This document shows, piece by piece, positions 53,006 through 61,400 of a stretch of 64,000 nucleotides of DNA (the first letter of the stretch is position 1; every line of letters starts with the position of its first letter). The position numbers and the translations under genes were made by a program. Source of the DNA: an uncultured bacterium (GTDB lineage: Bacteria; Verrucomicrobiota; Verrucomicrobiia; CAIQCK01); assembly GCA_903870275.1 (NCBI GenBank), contig CAIQCK010000125.1, positions 1-64,000 on the forward strand, read 5' to 3'. The notes below the pieces were generated by a model. It was not told the origin of the DNA. It saw nothing but the letters and a program-made list of their open reading frames with translations, and searched no databases.

Positions 53006-53475
53006 ACAGCTTTCGCCGGTTTTTCAGAGTGGAATGGGCGGTCATCGTGTTTTGCGCATGGGCGGCGCGGGAGTTGGTGAACGCGTGGCGGCATTCGCCG
53101 TTTGACCGTTTGGGGTGGCTTGCGTTCGCGATATGGCTGGTGCCGGTGGTGGTCCATGAATCCCGTCGCAACGTGCTGAAGGACGGCATCGCATGTTCCT
53201 GTACCGGCCTTGTGATGGCGACATTGGGGTTGATGGCCCAGCTGAATGCGGCGACCTATTTGGGCCTGGCAGTTGCGGTGGCGGGACTGTTGCCGTGGAA
53301 TCGCTGGACCGTGTCATGGCTGGTCTTCTCACTGGCGTGGATGCCTTTGACCGGGTGGCTGTGCGCCAATTTTGGCGGGAGCGTGACTGTGGCTTTGCGA
53401 TTGGCCGGTGCGGCGCTGGCAGTTGTGATGGGTATGAGCGCCGTCAGACGAAAGAACGAGGGAACCGCTGCATGA
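53002..53475 (+). CDS. Small membrane protein of the exosortase operon
   Basis: A 157-residue protein with four or five hydrophobic segments (FAIWLVPVVVHES, GLMAQLNAATYLGLAVAVAGLL, WLVFSLAWMPLTGWL; the second given in part). It overlaps the exosortase stop and the next start by ATGA each, so all three are surely co-translated. I do not recognise a family. Its position suggests a partner or stabiliser of the exosortase, or a step in making the acceptor lipid. Confidence 0.7.
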   Translation: MNSFRRFFRVEWAVIVFCAWAARELVNAWRHSPFDRLGWLAFAIWLVPVVVHESRRNVLKDGIACSCTGLVMATLGLMAQLNAATYLGLAVAVAGLLPWNRWTVSWLVFSLAWMPLTGWLCANFGGSVTVALRLAGAALAVVMGMSAVRRKNEGTAA

Positions 53476-54059
53476 AGTCTTGGGCAAGAAACATATTGTG
53501 GGCCGCGCTGGGCGTGGCGGTGTTGATGAGTCTGCTTTGGGAACTGGTGCCGTTGCCGGACGCGGGCGACAGGCTCGATGCCTTGCCGATGCAGGGATTG
53601 AACTTCGCAGGCCGCGCCGTGCCGTTGTCGCCGATCGAGGAGTTGACTTACCAGCCGGCGCGCGTGCTGAAGCGCATTTATCGCGTGGGACGGCAGCATG
53701 TCGAATTGTTGGTGCTGGATGGTTCTCGTAACCGCCACGCGGTGCACGATCCTCTCTATTGTTTTCGCGGGGCGGGCTGGCGCGTAAGCGGCACGCGCTA
53801 TCTGGCGTTGCCCGGCGGTCATGCTCAGTTGGTACAGTTAGCCAACGGAGGCGATGCAGCCGAGGTCCTGTGCTGGATTACAGATGGCACCGTTCGCCAC
53901 CTCTCGGCGCCGCGTTATTGGCTGCAAACCACGCTGCGGCGCCTGACATTCGGCCGTTCGGGACCGGAGCCGGTGCTGGTGGTCATGCAGCCGTTAAGGG
54001 GCGAAGCTGTGGTTTGGGAGAGAGTGCTCCAGGATTTCCCCGCCTTGCTCGAACTCTAG
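53472..54059 (+). CDS. EpsI-like exosortase-associated protein
   Basis: A 195-residue protein with one N-terminal anchor (WAALGVAVLMSLLWEL, residues 10-25). The central motif HDPLYCFRGAGWRV resembles the DUF3485/EpsI domain (HSPxxCxPGxGW) that is often fused to exosortases. It would sit outside the membrane. ATG 53472 overlaps the preceding stop by ATGA. With the exosortase, small membrane protein, TPR protein and PEP-CTERM substrate it completes a five-gene locus. Confidence 0.8.
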   Translation: MKSWARNILWAALGVAVLMSLLWELVPLPDAGDRLDALPMQGLNFAGRAVPLSPIEELTYQPARVLKRIYRVGRQHVELLVLDGSRNRHAVHDPLYCFRGAGWRVSGTRYLALPGGHAQLVQLANGGDAAEVLCWITDGTVRHLSAPRYWLQTTLRRLTFGRSGPEPVLVVMQPLRGEAVVWERVLQDFPALLEL

Positions 54060-54306
54060 GCGCGGTTGTTGATGGCGTGACCTGGCGTCGGCAGGCCATG
54101 GTTCTCGCGCCCCGCTCCATAAGGTGTGTCGGGCGCATAACATTTCGGAAGTGGGTTTCCATCGTTGGAAGCGAACTGCTGAAAGCGGAGGGCAGGGGAG
54201 AAACCCGGATGGAAACCGGCGCGCGGCCCAATTCGCGGCATCTGGCCGCAGCAGATCGTTCGATCTTTGCTCGCGTTTTACTGGATGGGGTGCTTATTCT
54301 TTCGTC

Positions 54307-56817
54307 ATGACGCGTTGCCGACGACGTGCGATCAAACCGGGATTCTTGCTGGGCATCACCGTCTGTTTTGTGTTGGCGCTGCCAGGGCGAACGGTGGCGG
54401 CGACTGAGCAGGAGATGATCGAGCAGGACTGGCGCAAGCAGGACGGGATCGCGACACAGCGGTATCCGATCAGTTACGCAGAAGCGATTCCACGCTTGTT
54501 CGAGCGGGGCGACGCGTTGCTGCGCGACCTGCAATCGGCGCAAGCGGCGCTGGGCGCGTTGCCGCGGCGTTGGGAGGATTTGAGACAGGAATGGCAAAGG
54601 TGGATCGCGTCCTCCGGAAACGATCACGAAGTCGGATCTCAACAACATTCGCGTTCGGAGAACGCGGTCCACCATGAGGAACGCGCGGAGCAGTTTTGGC
54701 GGCGGGTGCATGAGTTGCGGCGGCAAATGGTTTTCAACAATCCGCTGGCGCAGACGGGGCCAATGCTGTTTGTGAAGCAGGTGCCGAGCATGTTCAGCCA
54801 CCAGCTCACGCAATACTACGGCAGTTGCGCGCGACCGGGCGGCGGGGTGTTTGTGCTGGAGGAGCCGGGGCGGACAATGCGCTGCCGGCAGCTCGCGGCG
54901 GGCGCGTTGCCGCCGGGCAGTTTCCAACTTCCGGAGGTTTCCTACGACGGCGAACGGGTGATGTTCGCCTACTGCAACGCGCCGACACCGCCGCCGAATC
55001 GCGAGGCGTGTCTCGACCGTCATTATCATCTCTACGAAATGGCCGCGAACGGCTCAGGGCTGCGGCAGCTTACGGACGGGGCGTTTGACGATTTCGCGGC
55101 GCGGTATCTGCCCGACGGCCGCATCATCTTTACCTCGACACGGCGCGGCGGGTTTCACCGTTGCGGTCGCGGGCCGTGTGACACCTACACGCTGGCGGTG
55201 GCCAACAGCGACGGCTCCGATCCGCATCCGATTTCGTTTCACGAAACTCATGAGTGGGACCCGTCGGTGCTCCACGACGGGCGCGTCATCTACACGCGGT
55301 GGGATTACGTGGATCGGAACGCGGTGCACTACCAGCAACTCTGGACGGTGCGGTCAGACGGCACGGACGTGCGGGCGTTCTACGGTAACCACACGCTGAA
55401 TCCCGTCGGCGTCTGGGAGGCGCGGGCGGTGCCGGGATCGAGCCGGGTGATGGCGACGGCGGCGGCGCACCACGCGATGACGGCGGGTTCGATCATCCTG
55501 CTCGACGTGACGCGCGGCGTAGACGGCCTTGAACCGATCACGCGGCTGACACCGGACGCGCTGTTCCCGGAGAGCGAAGAGCCGGTGTCCCACGGCCTGG
55601 CAAAACCGGCGTTCTGGCGCGCGACGGCGGGCGTGTCGAAGCCGCCGGTCGTTCCGCCCGAGCAGCAGCGATGGCCGGGGCACTGTTACCGCTCGCCGTG
55701 GCCGCTGTCGGAGAAATACTTCCTCGCCGCTTACAGCTTTGACGCGCTTATCGGCGAACCGAGCGCGAACCCGCCGAACATGTTTGGTCTCTACTGGGTG
55801 GACGTCTTCGGCAACAAGGAACTGCTCTACCGCGACCCGGACATTGCCAGCCTGTGGCCGATGTCGTTGCGCGCGCGCCCGAAGCCGCCGGCATTGCCGT
55901 TGCTCGCGGAGGCCGATCCGAAGAAGAAGTCAGAAACATCAACCCTTAATCGTGCATCGTCTCTTGTTCATCACCCGTCGCCCGACGGCATTTTCTTCAT
56001 CGAAAACGTTTACAACGCATGGCCGCCGTTGCCGGATGCCCGCATCACGCACCTTCGCGTTATTCAGGTGTTGCCCAAGACGACCCCACACATCAACACG
56101 CCGACGGTCGGCCTGGCAAACGCGTCGCCCGGCAAGCAGGTGCTCGGCACCGTGCCGGTCGAGGCGGATGGCTCGGCGTATTTCCGCGCGCCGGCGAAGA
56201 TTGCGCTGGCGTTTCAAGCGCTGGATGAGCGCGGACAGGCGGTGCAGACGATGCGGAGCATCACCTATCTCCAACCGGGCGAGAGCGTCTCGTGTGTCGG
56301 TTGCCACGAGCAACGCGCCAGCACGCCGTCGTCGCATCGGACGGCCATCGCGCAGTCACGGGTGCCGTCAGTCATTGCACCCGGTCCAGATGGCTCCAAG
56401 CCGCTCAGTTATCCGATTCTCGTGCAGCCAGTGCTGGATAAACATTGCGTTTCGTGCCACAGCGGTGCGAAACCCGCCGGCAAGGTCGCGCTCACCGGCG
56501 AAGCTCAGGGCCGTTACACCGTTTCTTACAACGCGCTGGCCGGGCGCGTGTCGTTTTCGGCGTGGGGCGGCAAACCGGGCGACTTCCGCGTCGTCAACAG
56601 CGAGCCGCTGTCGCAGCCGGGCTTCTTCGGGGCGCGCGGCAGCATGGTGATGAAGATGCTCCTGCATGGCCATCACGACGTGACGTTATCGCGTGGTGAC
56701 ATCGAGCGGTTGGTGACGTGGATGGACGCGAACGCGCTGTTCTACGGGACGTTTGATGTGGACGACCAGGCGCGCCAGCAACGCGGCGAGCGGATTGAGG
56801 GGCCGAAGTTGGAGTAG
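54307..56817 (+). CDS. Secreted HzsA-like beta-propeller protein with two haem c motifs
   Basis: An 836-residue protein from ATG 54307, with a signal peptide (cleavage near TVAAT). The middle (about 220-480) has WD40/TolB-like repeats: YDGERVMFAYCN, RYLPDGRIIFTSTRRGG and DPSVLHDGRVIYTRWDYVDR, the pattern of the hydrazine synthase alpha-subunit family. Two haem c sites follow: C663-V-G-C-H667 and C714-V-S-C-H718. Anammox chemistry is not implied, since related dihaem proteins are common in non-anammox PVC bacteria (general family knowledge) and no other anammox genes are here. A periplasmic redox role is likely; the partner is unknown. The frame upstream to 54124 is unlikely to be coding. Confidence 0.82.
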   Translation: MTRCRRRAIKPGFLLGITVCFVLALPGRTVAATEQEMIEQDWRKQDGIATQRYPISYAEAIPRLFERGDALLRDLQSAQAALGALPRRWEDLRQEWQRWIASSGNDHEVGSQQHSRSENAVHHEERAEQFWRRVHELRRQMVFNNPLAQTGPMLFVKQVPSMFSHQLTQYYGSCARPGGGVFVLEEPGRTMRCRQLAAGALPPGSFQLPEVSYDGERVMFAYCNAPTPPPNREACLDRHYHLYEMAANGSGLRQLTDGAFDDFAARYLPDGRIIFTSTRRGGFHRCGRGPCDTYTLAVANSDGSDPHPISFHETHEWDPSVLHDGRVIYTRWDYVDRNAVHYQQLWTVRSDGTDVRAFYGNHTLNPVGVWEARAVPGSSRVMATAAAHHAMTAGSIILLDVTRGVDGLEPITRLTPDALFPESEEPVSHGLAKPAFWRATAGVSKPPVVPPEQQRWPGHCYRSPWPLSEKYFLAAYSFDALIGEPSANPPNMFGLYWVDVFGNKELLYRDPDIASLWPMSLRARPKPPALPLLAEADPKKKSETSTLNRASSLVHHPSPDGIFFIENVYNAWPPLPDARITHLRVIQVLPKTTPHINTPTVGLANASPGKQVLGTVPVEADGSAYFRAPAKIALAFQALDERGQAVQTMRSITYLQPGESVSCVGCHEQRASTPSSHRTAIAQSRVPSVIAPGPDGSKPLSYPILVQPVLDKHCVSCHSGAKPAGKVALTGEAQGRYTVSYNALAGRVSFSAWGGKPGDFRVVNSEPLSQPGFFGARGSMVMKMLLHGHHDVTLSRGDIERLVTWMDANALFYGTFDVDDQARQQRGERIEGPKLE

Positions 56818-56867
56818 GGGATGCGGCGCTGGCGGACAGGCAGACCGAGTGCTTGGGCGGCGGTGCG

Positions 56868-57287
56868 CTACTTTTTATCCTTCTTCGCGCTGCGGATCAG
56901 TTTCTCGTAGTCGTCCGGCGAACCGTAGCCGGTGCGCGCGGCCAATTGCTCGCCATCGGGGCTGGCCACGACGACGAACGGCAGCATGGTGCCCTTGACC
57001 TTGAACTTTTCGCGGAACTGCTGATTGACTTTGCGGTCGTCGCAGTTGAGGTCCACGTAAACAAAGGCGGTCTTGAACAGCCGCAGCGAGCCGTCGCGGA
57101 TGTAGCCGCGCAACGCCTGGCAGTTTTCGCACGCCTCGCGGCCAAACTGGATGAAGAGCAGTTTCTTTTCCTTCTTCGCCTGTTCCAACGCTTGGTTCAG
57201 GTCGGTGAGCGCCTCCGGTCCTTTGGCAAACGACACCGTCGGGACGAGCCAGAGCGCCGCGATCAATCCTGCCATCAGTCTGTTCAT
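56868..57287 (-). CDS. Periplasmic thioredoxin-like protein
   Basis: A 139-residue protein from ATG 57287, with AAGGAG 8 nt upstream. The open frame runs much further upstream but overlaps galE. A signal peptide (cleavage near VSFAK, residue 22) precedes a thioredoxin fold: KKLLFIQFGREACENCQAL, active site Cys53-E-N-Cys56, and the cis-Pro in GTMLPFVVV. It probably reduces or rearranges disulphides, or helps mature the c-type cytochrome encoded next to it (convergent at 56817). That link is inference from position. Confidence 0.9.
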   Translation of the reverse strand: MNRLMAGLIAALWLVPTVSFAKGPEALTDLNQALEQAKKEKKLLFIQFGREACENCQALRGYIRDGSLRLFKTAFVYVDLNCDDRKVNQQFREKFKVKGTMLPFVVVASPDGEQLAARTGYGSPDDYEKLIRSAKKDKK

Positions 57288-57322
57288 GATCGTTTCTCCT
57301 TTTGCAGATGGATTCTTTTGTC

Positions 57323-58294
57323 TTAATCCGAATACCCGTCCGGATGTGCCTTGTGCCACGTCCACGCGCTGGCGACGATGTCGTGGAGTTTCGTGAACTT
57401 CGGCTTCCAACCAAGCTCGGCGGAAATTTTTTTCGACGACGCGACGAGTTTGGGAGGATCGCCGGGCCGGCGCGGGCGCTCCGCCGCCGGGATCGGATGA
57501 CCCGTGACCTTGCGGCAGGCTTCGATCACCTGCCGCACGGTGTAGCCGTCGCCGCTGCCGAGGTTGAAGCTGACGCTCTGGTGGCATTGCAACGCCAGCA
57601 TGTGGGCGTTGGCCAGATCCACGATGTGGATGTAGTCGCGCACACAGGTGCCGTCGGGCGTCAGATAATCGGTGCCGTAGATTTCCACCTGCTCCTTTTT
57701 GCCGAGCGCCACGGCGAGGACATTCGGGATGAGATGGGTCTCGCGCCGGTGATGCTCGCCATAATTTCCGGACGCGCCGGCGGCATTGAAGTAGCGAAGA
57801 TTAACGTGCTGGATGCCGTGGATTTGCTCATACCATTTCAACATGGCTTCGAACATCGCCTTGCTCTGTCCATAAGGCGACAGCGGCTTCACCGGCAAGT
57901 CCTCCGTCATGGGCACGCGGTCGGGCGTGCCGAAGATCGCGCAGGTGCTGCTGAAGACGATCCGCCGCACGCCGGCCTCGACCATTGCGTCGAGCAGGTT
58001 GATGCCGTTGGCGACGTTATTGCGGAAATATTTCGAGGGATTGACCATGCTCTCCGGCACCAGCGACGCCGCGGCGAAGTGCATCACCGCGTCCGGCGCC
58101 GCCTGCTTTAGCGCGTGGCTGATCTGGCCAAGGTCGGCGAGATCGCCCTGGACGAACGCCGCGCGCGGATCCACGGCGCTGCGGTGGCCTTCCGAGAGAT
58201 TGTCGAACACCGTGATCTGGTGTCCCGCGTTGAGCATTTCCTCCACGCAAATGCTGCCGATGTATCCGGCGCCTCCATTTACAAAGATGTGCAT
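57323..58294 (-). CDS. galE: UDP-glucose 4-epimerase
   Basis: A 323-residue extended SDR from ATG 58294 (MHIFVNGGAGYIGS). The NAD-binding GGAGYIG, the catalytic SSTCA (Ser116/Thr117) and Tyr141-GQS-Lys145 are all there, as are NLRYFNAAGA and the substrate-binding CVRDYIH. It interconverts UDP-glucose and UDP-galactose for sugar use and surface polysaccharide synthesis. The open frame extends upstream to 58375 but the extra part lacks family similarity. It lies 35 bp upstream of the thioredoxin-like gene on the same strand. Confidence 0.95.
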   Translation of the reverse strand: MHIFVNGGAGYIGSICVEEMLNAGHQITVFDNLSEGHRSAVDPRAAFVQGDLADLGQISHALKQAAPDAVMHFAAASLVPESMVNPSKYFRNNVANGINLLDAMVEAGVRRIVFSSTCAIFGTPDRVPMTEDLPVKPLSPYGQSKAMFEAMLKWYEQIHGIQHVNLRYFNAAGASGNYGEHHRRETHLIPNVLAVALGKKEQVEIYGTDYLTPDGTCVRDYIHIVDLANAHMLALQCHQSVSFNLGSGDGYTVRQVIEACRKVTGHPIPAAERPRRPGDPPKLVASSKKISAELGWKPKFTKLHDIVASAWTWHKAHPDGYSD

Positions 58295-58456
58295 GGCGCG
58301 GAGTATAGGAGTGCAACCGGGATTGTCAAACGCAGCCGTGGCAGGGAAGGAGGTGGTTTTGAAGACAGGATGCAACGCAGGTGTCAGAGCATGCTCGCAG
58401 ACCTTGTTGCCGTAAACGCCCTTCCCGCGAGCACAGTCGGTTTCTACCGCTGAGCG

Positions 58457-61400
58457 CTACCGGTATGTCACCCGCCGCAACCAGCCGGCGTCCAGACCGG
58501 AGGCGGTAGCGCCGTTCTTGGAGTAGGTCCACGTCAAACGGTACGTGCCGGCGGGAATGTTGAACGTCAGCGTCTGCCAGCCCGCCTCGCCGGAAATCCG
58601 TCCCGGTTGCTCCACCCCGTCTATTGAGAACGTCAGGTAATCCCCGTTTAACTCCGAGGATACCATCCAGTCGAAGCTCAATGTGCCCGGCCCCGTCACC
58701 GTCGTCTCCACCCACGACACGTTCAGATTGCCGATGCTTCCGCTCCACGCCGCCTGGCTGCCGTCCTCCGCAATCGTCGCTGTCCACGGCGCGTCTCCGT
58801 CCGTGCTCCACGTCAGGTTGGTCGCGCCCAACGCCTGCCCCAGCGTCATCGTTGCCAACGCGGAGGTTGTCAGGCTGTCGGACACGGTGGACGGGGCTGA
58901 ACCGGCAGTGAGGCTTGCGCTGTGCAGCAGGTTGTTCTTCACCTGCTGTAAGTCCACTGCGTTGATGGTGCCGCTGCAATTGACATCGCAGAGGAAATTC
59001 GCCGGGGTCAACGTCGCCAGCAGGTTGTTCTTCACCTGTTGCATGTCCACGGCATTGACCGTGCCGTTCTGGTTGACATCGCCATAGAGGGAGCGAACGA
59101 GCACCACGTTGGTGCCCGACAGCGGGTTGCCCGCCAGGTCCGTCAGCCCGTTCATTACCACCGTCACCATCGTCTGGTCCAGCACGTTGGTCAGGTTCAA
59201 CGTCAGGTTGCTGTTCACCAGGCTCGCGCTCACAAACGTCGCGTTGGTCAGAGTAAACTCCGTGGCGTCCAGCGTCCCATCGGCTGCCGTCGTGGCCTTG
59301 TTGAACGTGAACACCAACTGCGCCGGCCCGCCGATCCGCGGCTCCACTGTGGCGCTGGGCGTACCGTTCAGGTTCAAATTCAAGTCGAACGTCCCCGCAC
59401 TTCCCTGTGTCTTGCACGAGACCGCCGCCAGCAGCAGCGGGGTCAACTGATAGGTGCCGCCAGTGGCCGTGATCGCACCCACGCTGATCTGCACAATTTG
59501 ATTGCTGGGGGTGATCCAGCCCGTGAGGTTGGTGTAGCTGACCGTGTGGCTGCCCGCCACCAGCCCGGCCACGGTCTCGTTGTTGGTGTGCCAGTTGCCA
59601 CCGGCGTCCACCTGCCACATCGCCCCCGCGTCAATAGCCGCCTGCGGAGCGAGTGTTACCTGCAACGAGCCGTTGGTGGTCTGATCGGCTTCGATCACGC
59701 CTGTGCCGTAGAGCGCGCTGATGTTCCAATACAGCGTTGGCGATATCGTAGGCAGATTGATCTGACTGAACGTGCCGTTGGCGTTGCCGAAAGCGAAGAG
59801 GTTGAAGTGGTCGCCCAGTTGCGGCGTGTAGCCGTTGAGTAGCGCGACGGTGAGCGTGCCGCCGAAAGTGAGTGCGCCGGTCAGGTCGAACTGGTCGTAG
59901 AGGCCGACGCTGGTGCCGCCCAGTTCCATTGTCATCGCCCCGCCGCCGAGTATTGTCAGGTTTCCGGTGTCAGTGATGACACCGAGGCCGTTGCCAGGAG
60001 CGATGAGGCCGGCGTTGGTGATGGAGCCGGTGATGGCACCGGTGCCGGTGAGAATGGCGTTGGTGTTGATAAAAAGGTCGTTGGCAAACGAGTGCGTGCC
60101 GCCGAACAGATCGAGCGTGGCCGCGTTGGTGCCGTAGCCGACTTGAAAGATGGAGCCATTGTTGACCGTGCTGCCGCCGCTGTTGAGCGTGCCGCCGTTG
60201 AAGTTGACCGCGCTGTTGGGACCGTTGTTGGCGATGAGTTGGTTTACAGTTACCGTGCCGCTGTTGAGGTTGAGCGCGCCGCCGCTGATGTCCAGCGCCC
60301 CGCCTCCTGTAGCGTTGGTGGCGTTGAGGAAGCCGCCGGAGACGGTGGCGACGTTGCCGGTAGCCCCCCCGTGACCGATAATAATATTCGTGGCGGTCAC
60401 GGCGCCGCCGCTGGCAATCGTCAGACGGTTGCCATAGCCGATCGCCGTGTCGCCAACCGTGAGAAAGCGGTCCATAATAACCTGACCGCCGTTGTTGACC
60501 GTCAGTTCATTGAATGGACCGTCGGCACCGACATAGACATAGTGGCTGTTGGTCCAAAGAGAACCTGCTCCTGTCACAAGAACAGAGTTGTTGCTAAAAC
60601 CGTAGCTGCCGCCTATCAATCCCGAAATGTCACTCACCAGACCACCGTTGGCGATCGTCAGGCTGTTGTTGTTTCCCCAATCACCCACCCACACATTGTT
60701 GCCGCTGATGTTCCAAACCGAACCCGTGCCGGTAACCCAAACGGAGTTGTTGTCGCTATACTGGCCAATTTCGCCAGCGTCGCCGGTTTCCCACACTTGG
60801 CCGCCGTTGGCAATGGTCAGTCTATTGCTGTTGCCGTCGTAGCCCACGATAACATGGTTGTTACTCCAAACTGAGCCTGCGCCAGTCACGAGAACGGAAT
60901 TGTTGGACGCCGTGCTTTTGTAGCCGATCTCCAAACCCACCGGATTGAATACGGGACCGCTATTGGCGATACTGATTATCTGACCGCCATGGGCGATGGT
61001 GAGGCTGTTTCCAATACCATTATAGCCGACGTAGACATCACCGTTGTTGCTCCAGACCGAGCCGGGATCGGTCACGAGAACAGAATTGTTGGCGGCTCTG
61101 TTGGTGTAGCCGACATAGCTGTCATTGGTGCCGACCACCTGACCGCCGCTGGCAATGGTCAAGCTGTTGCTGGAGCCGCTGTATCCAACATACACGCTGC
61201 CTTTATTGCTCCAGACCGAGCCGGCACCGGTCACGAGGACGGAGTTGTTGCCAGCTGTGCCGTCATAACCGATATAAGCGCTGCCGTTGATGACACGGCC
61301 CGCCTCGCCTATGCTCAATTGGTTGAAAGAACCCGTGCTGCCAATGGAAAGAGATGCGCTGTTGCTCCAAACCGAGCCGGCGCCTGTCACCAACGCATAG

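Noticed and set aside
54307..56817. Anammox hydrazine synthase
   Set aside because: Only an alpha-subunit-like protein is present; beta and gamma subunits and other anammox genes are not seen, and the family is broader than anammox.
58375..58456. Extended galE start and a second small gene before the S53 protease end
   Set aside because: The extra codons lack family similarity; GalE begins normally at MHIFVNGGAGYIG.
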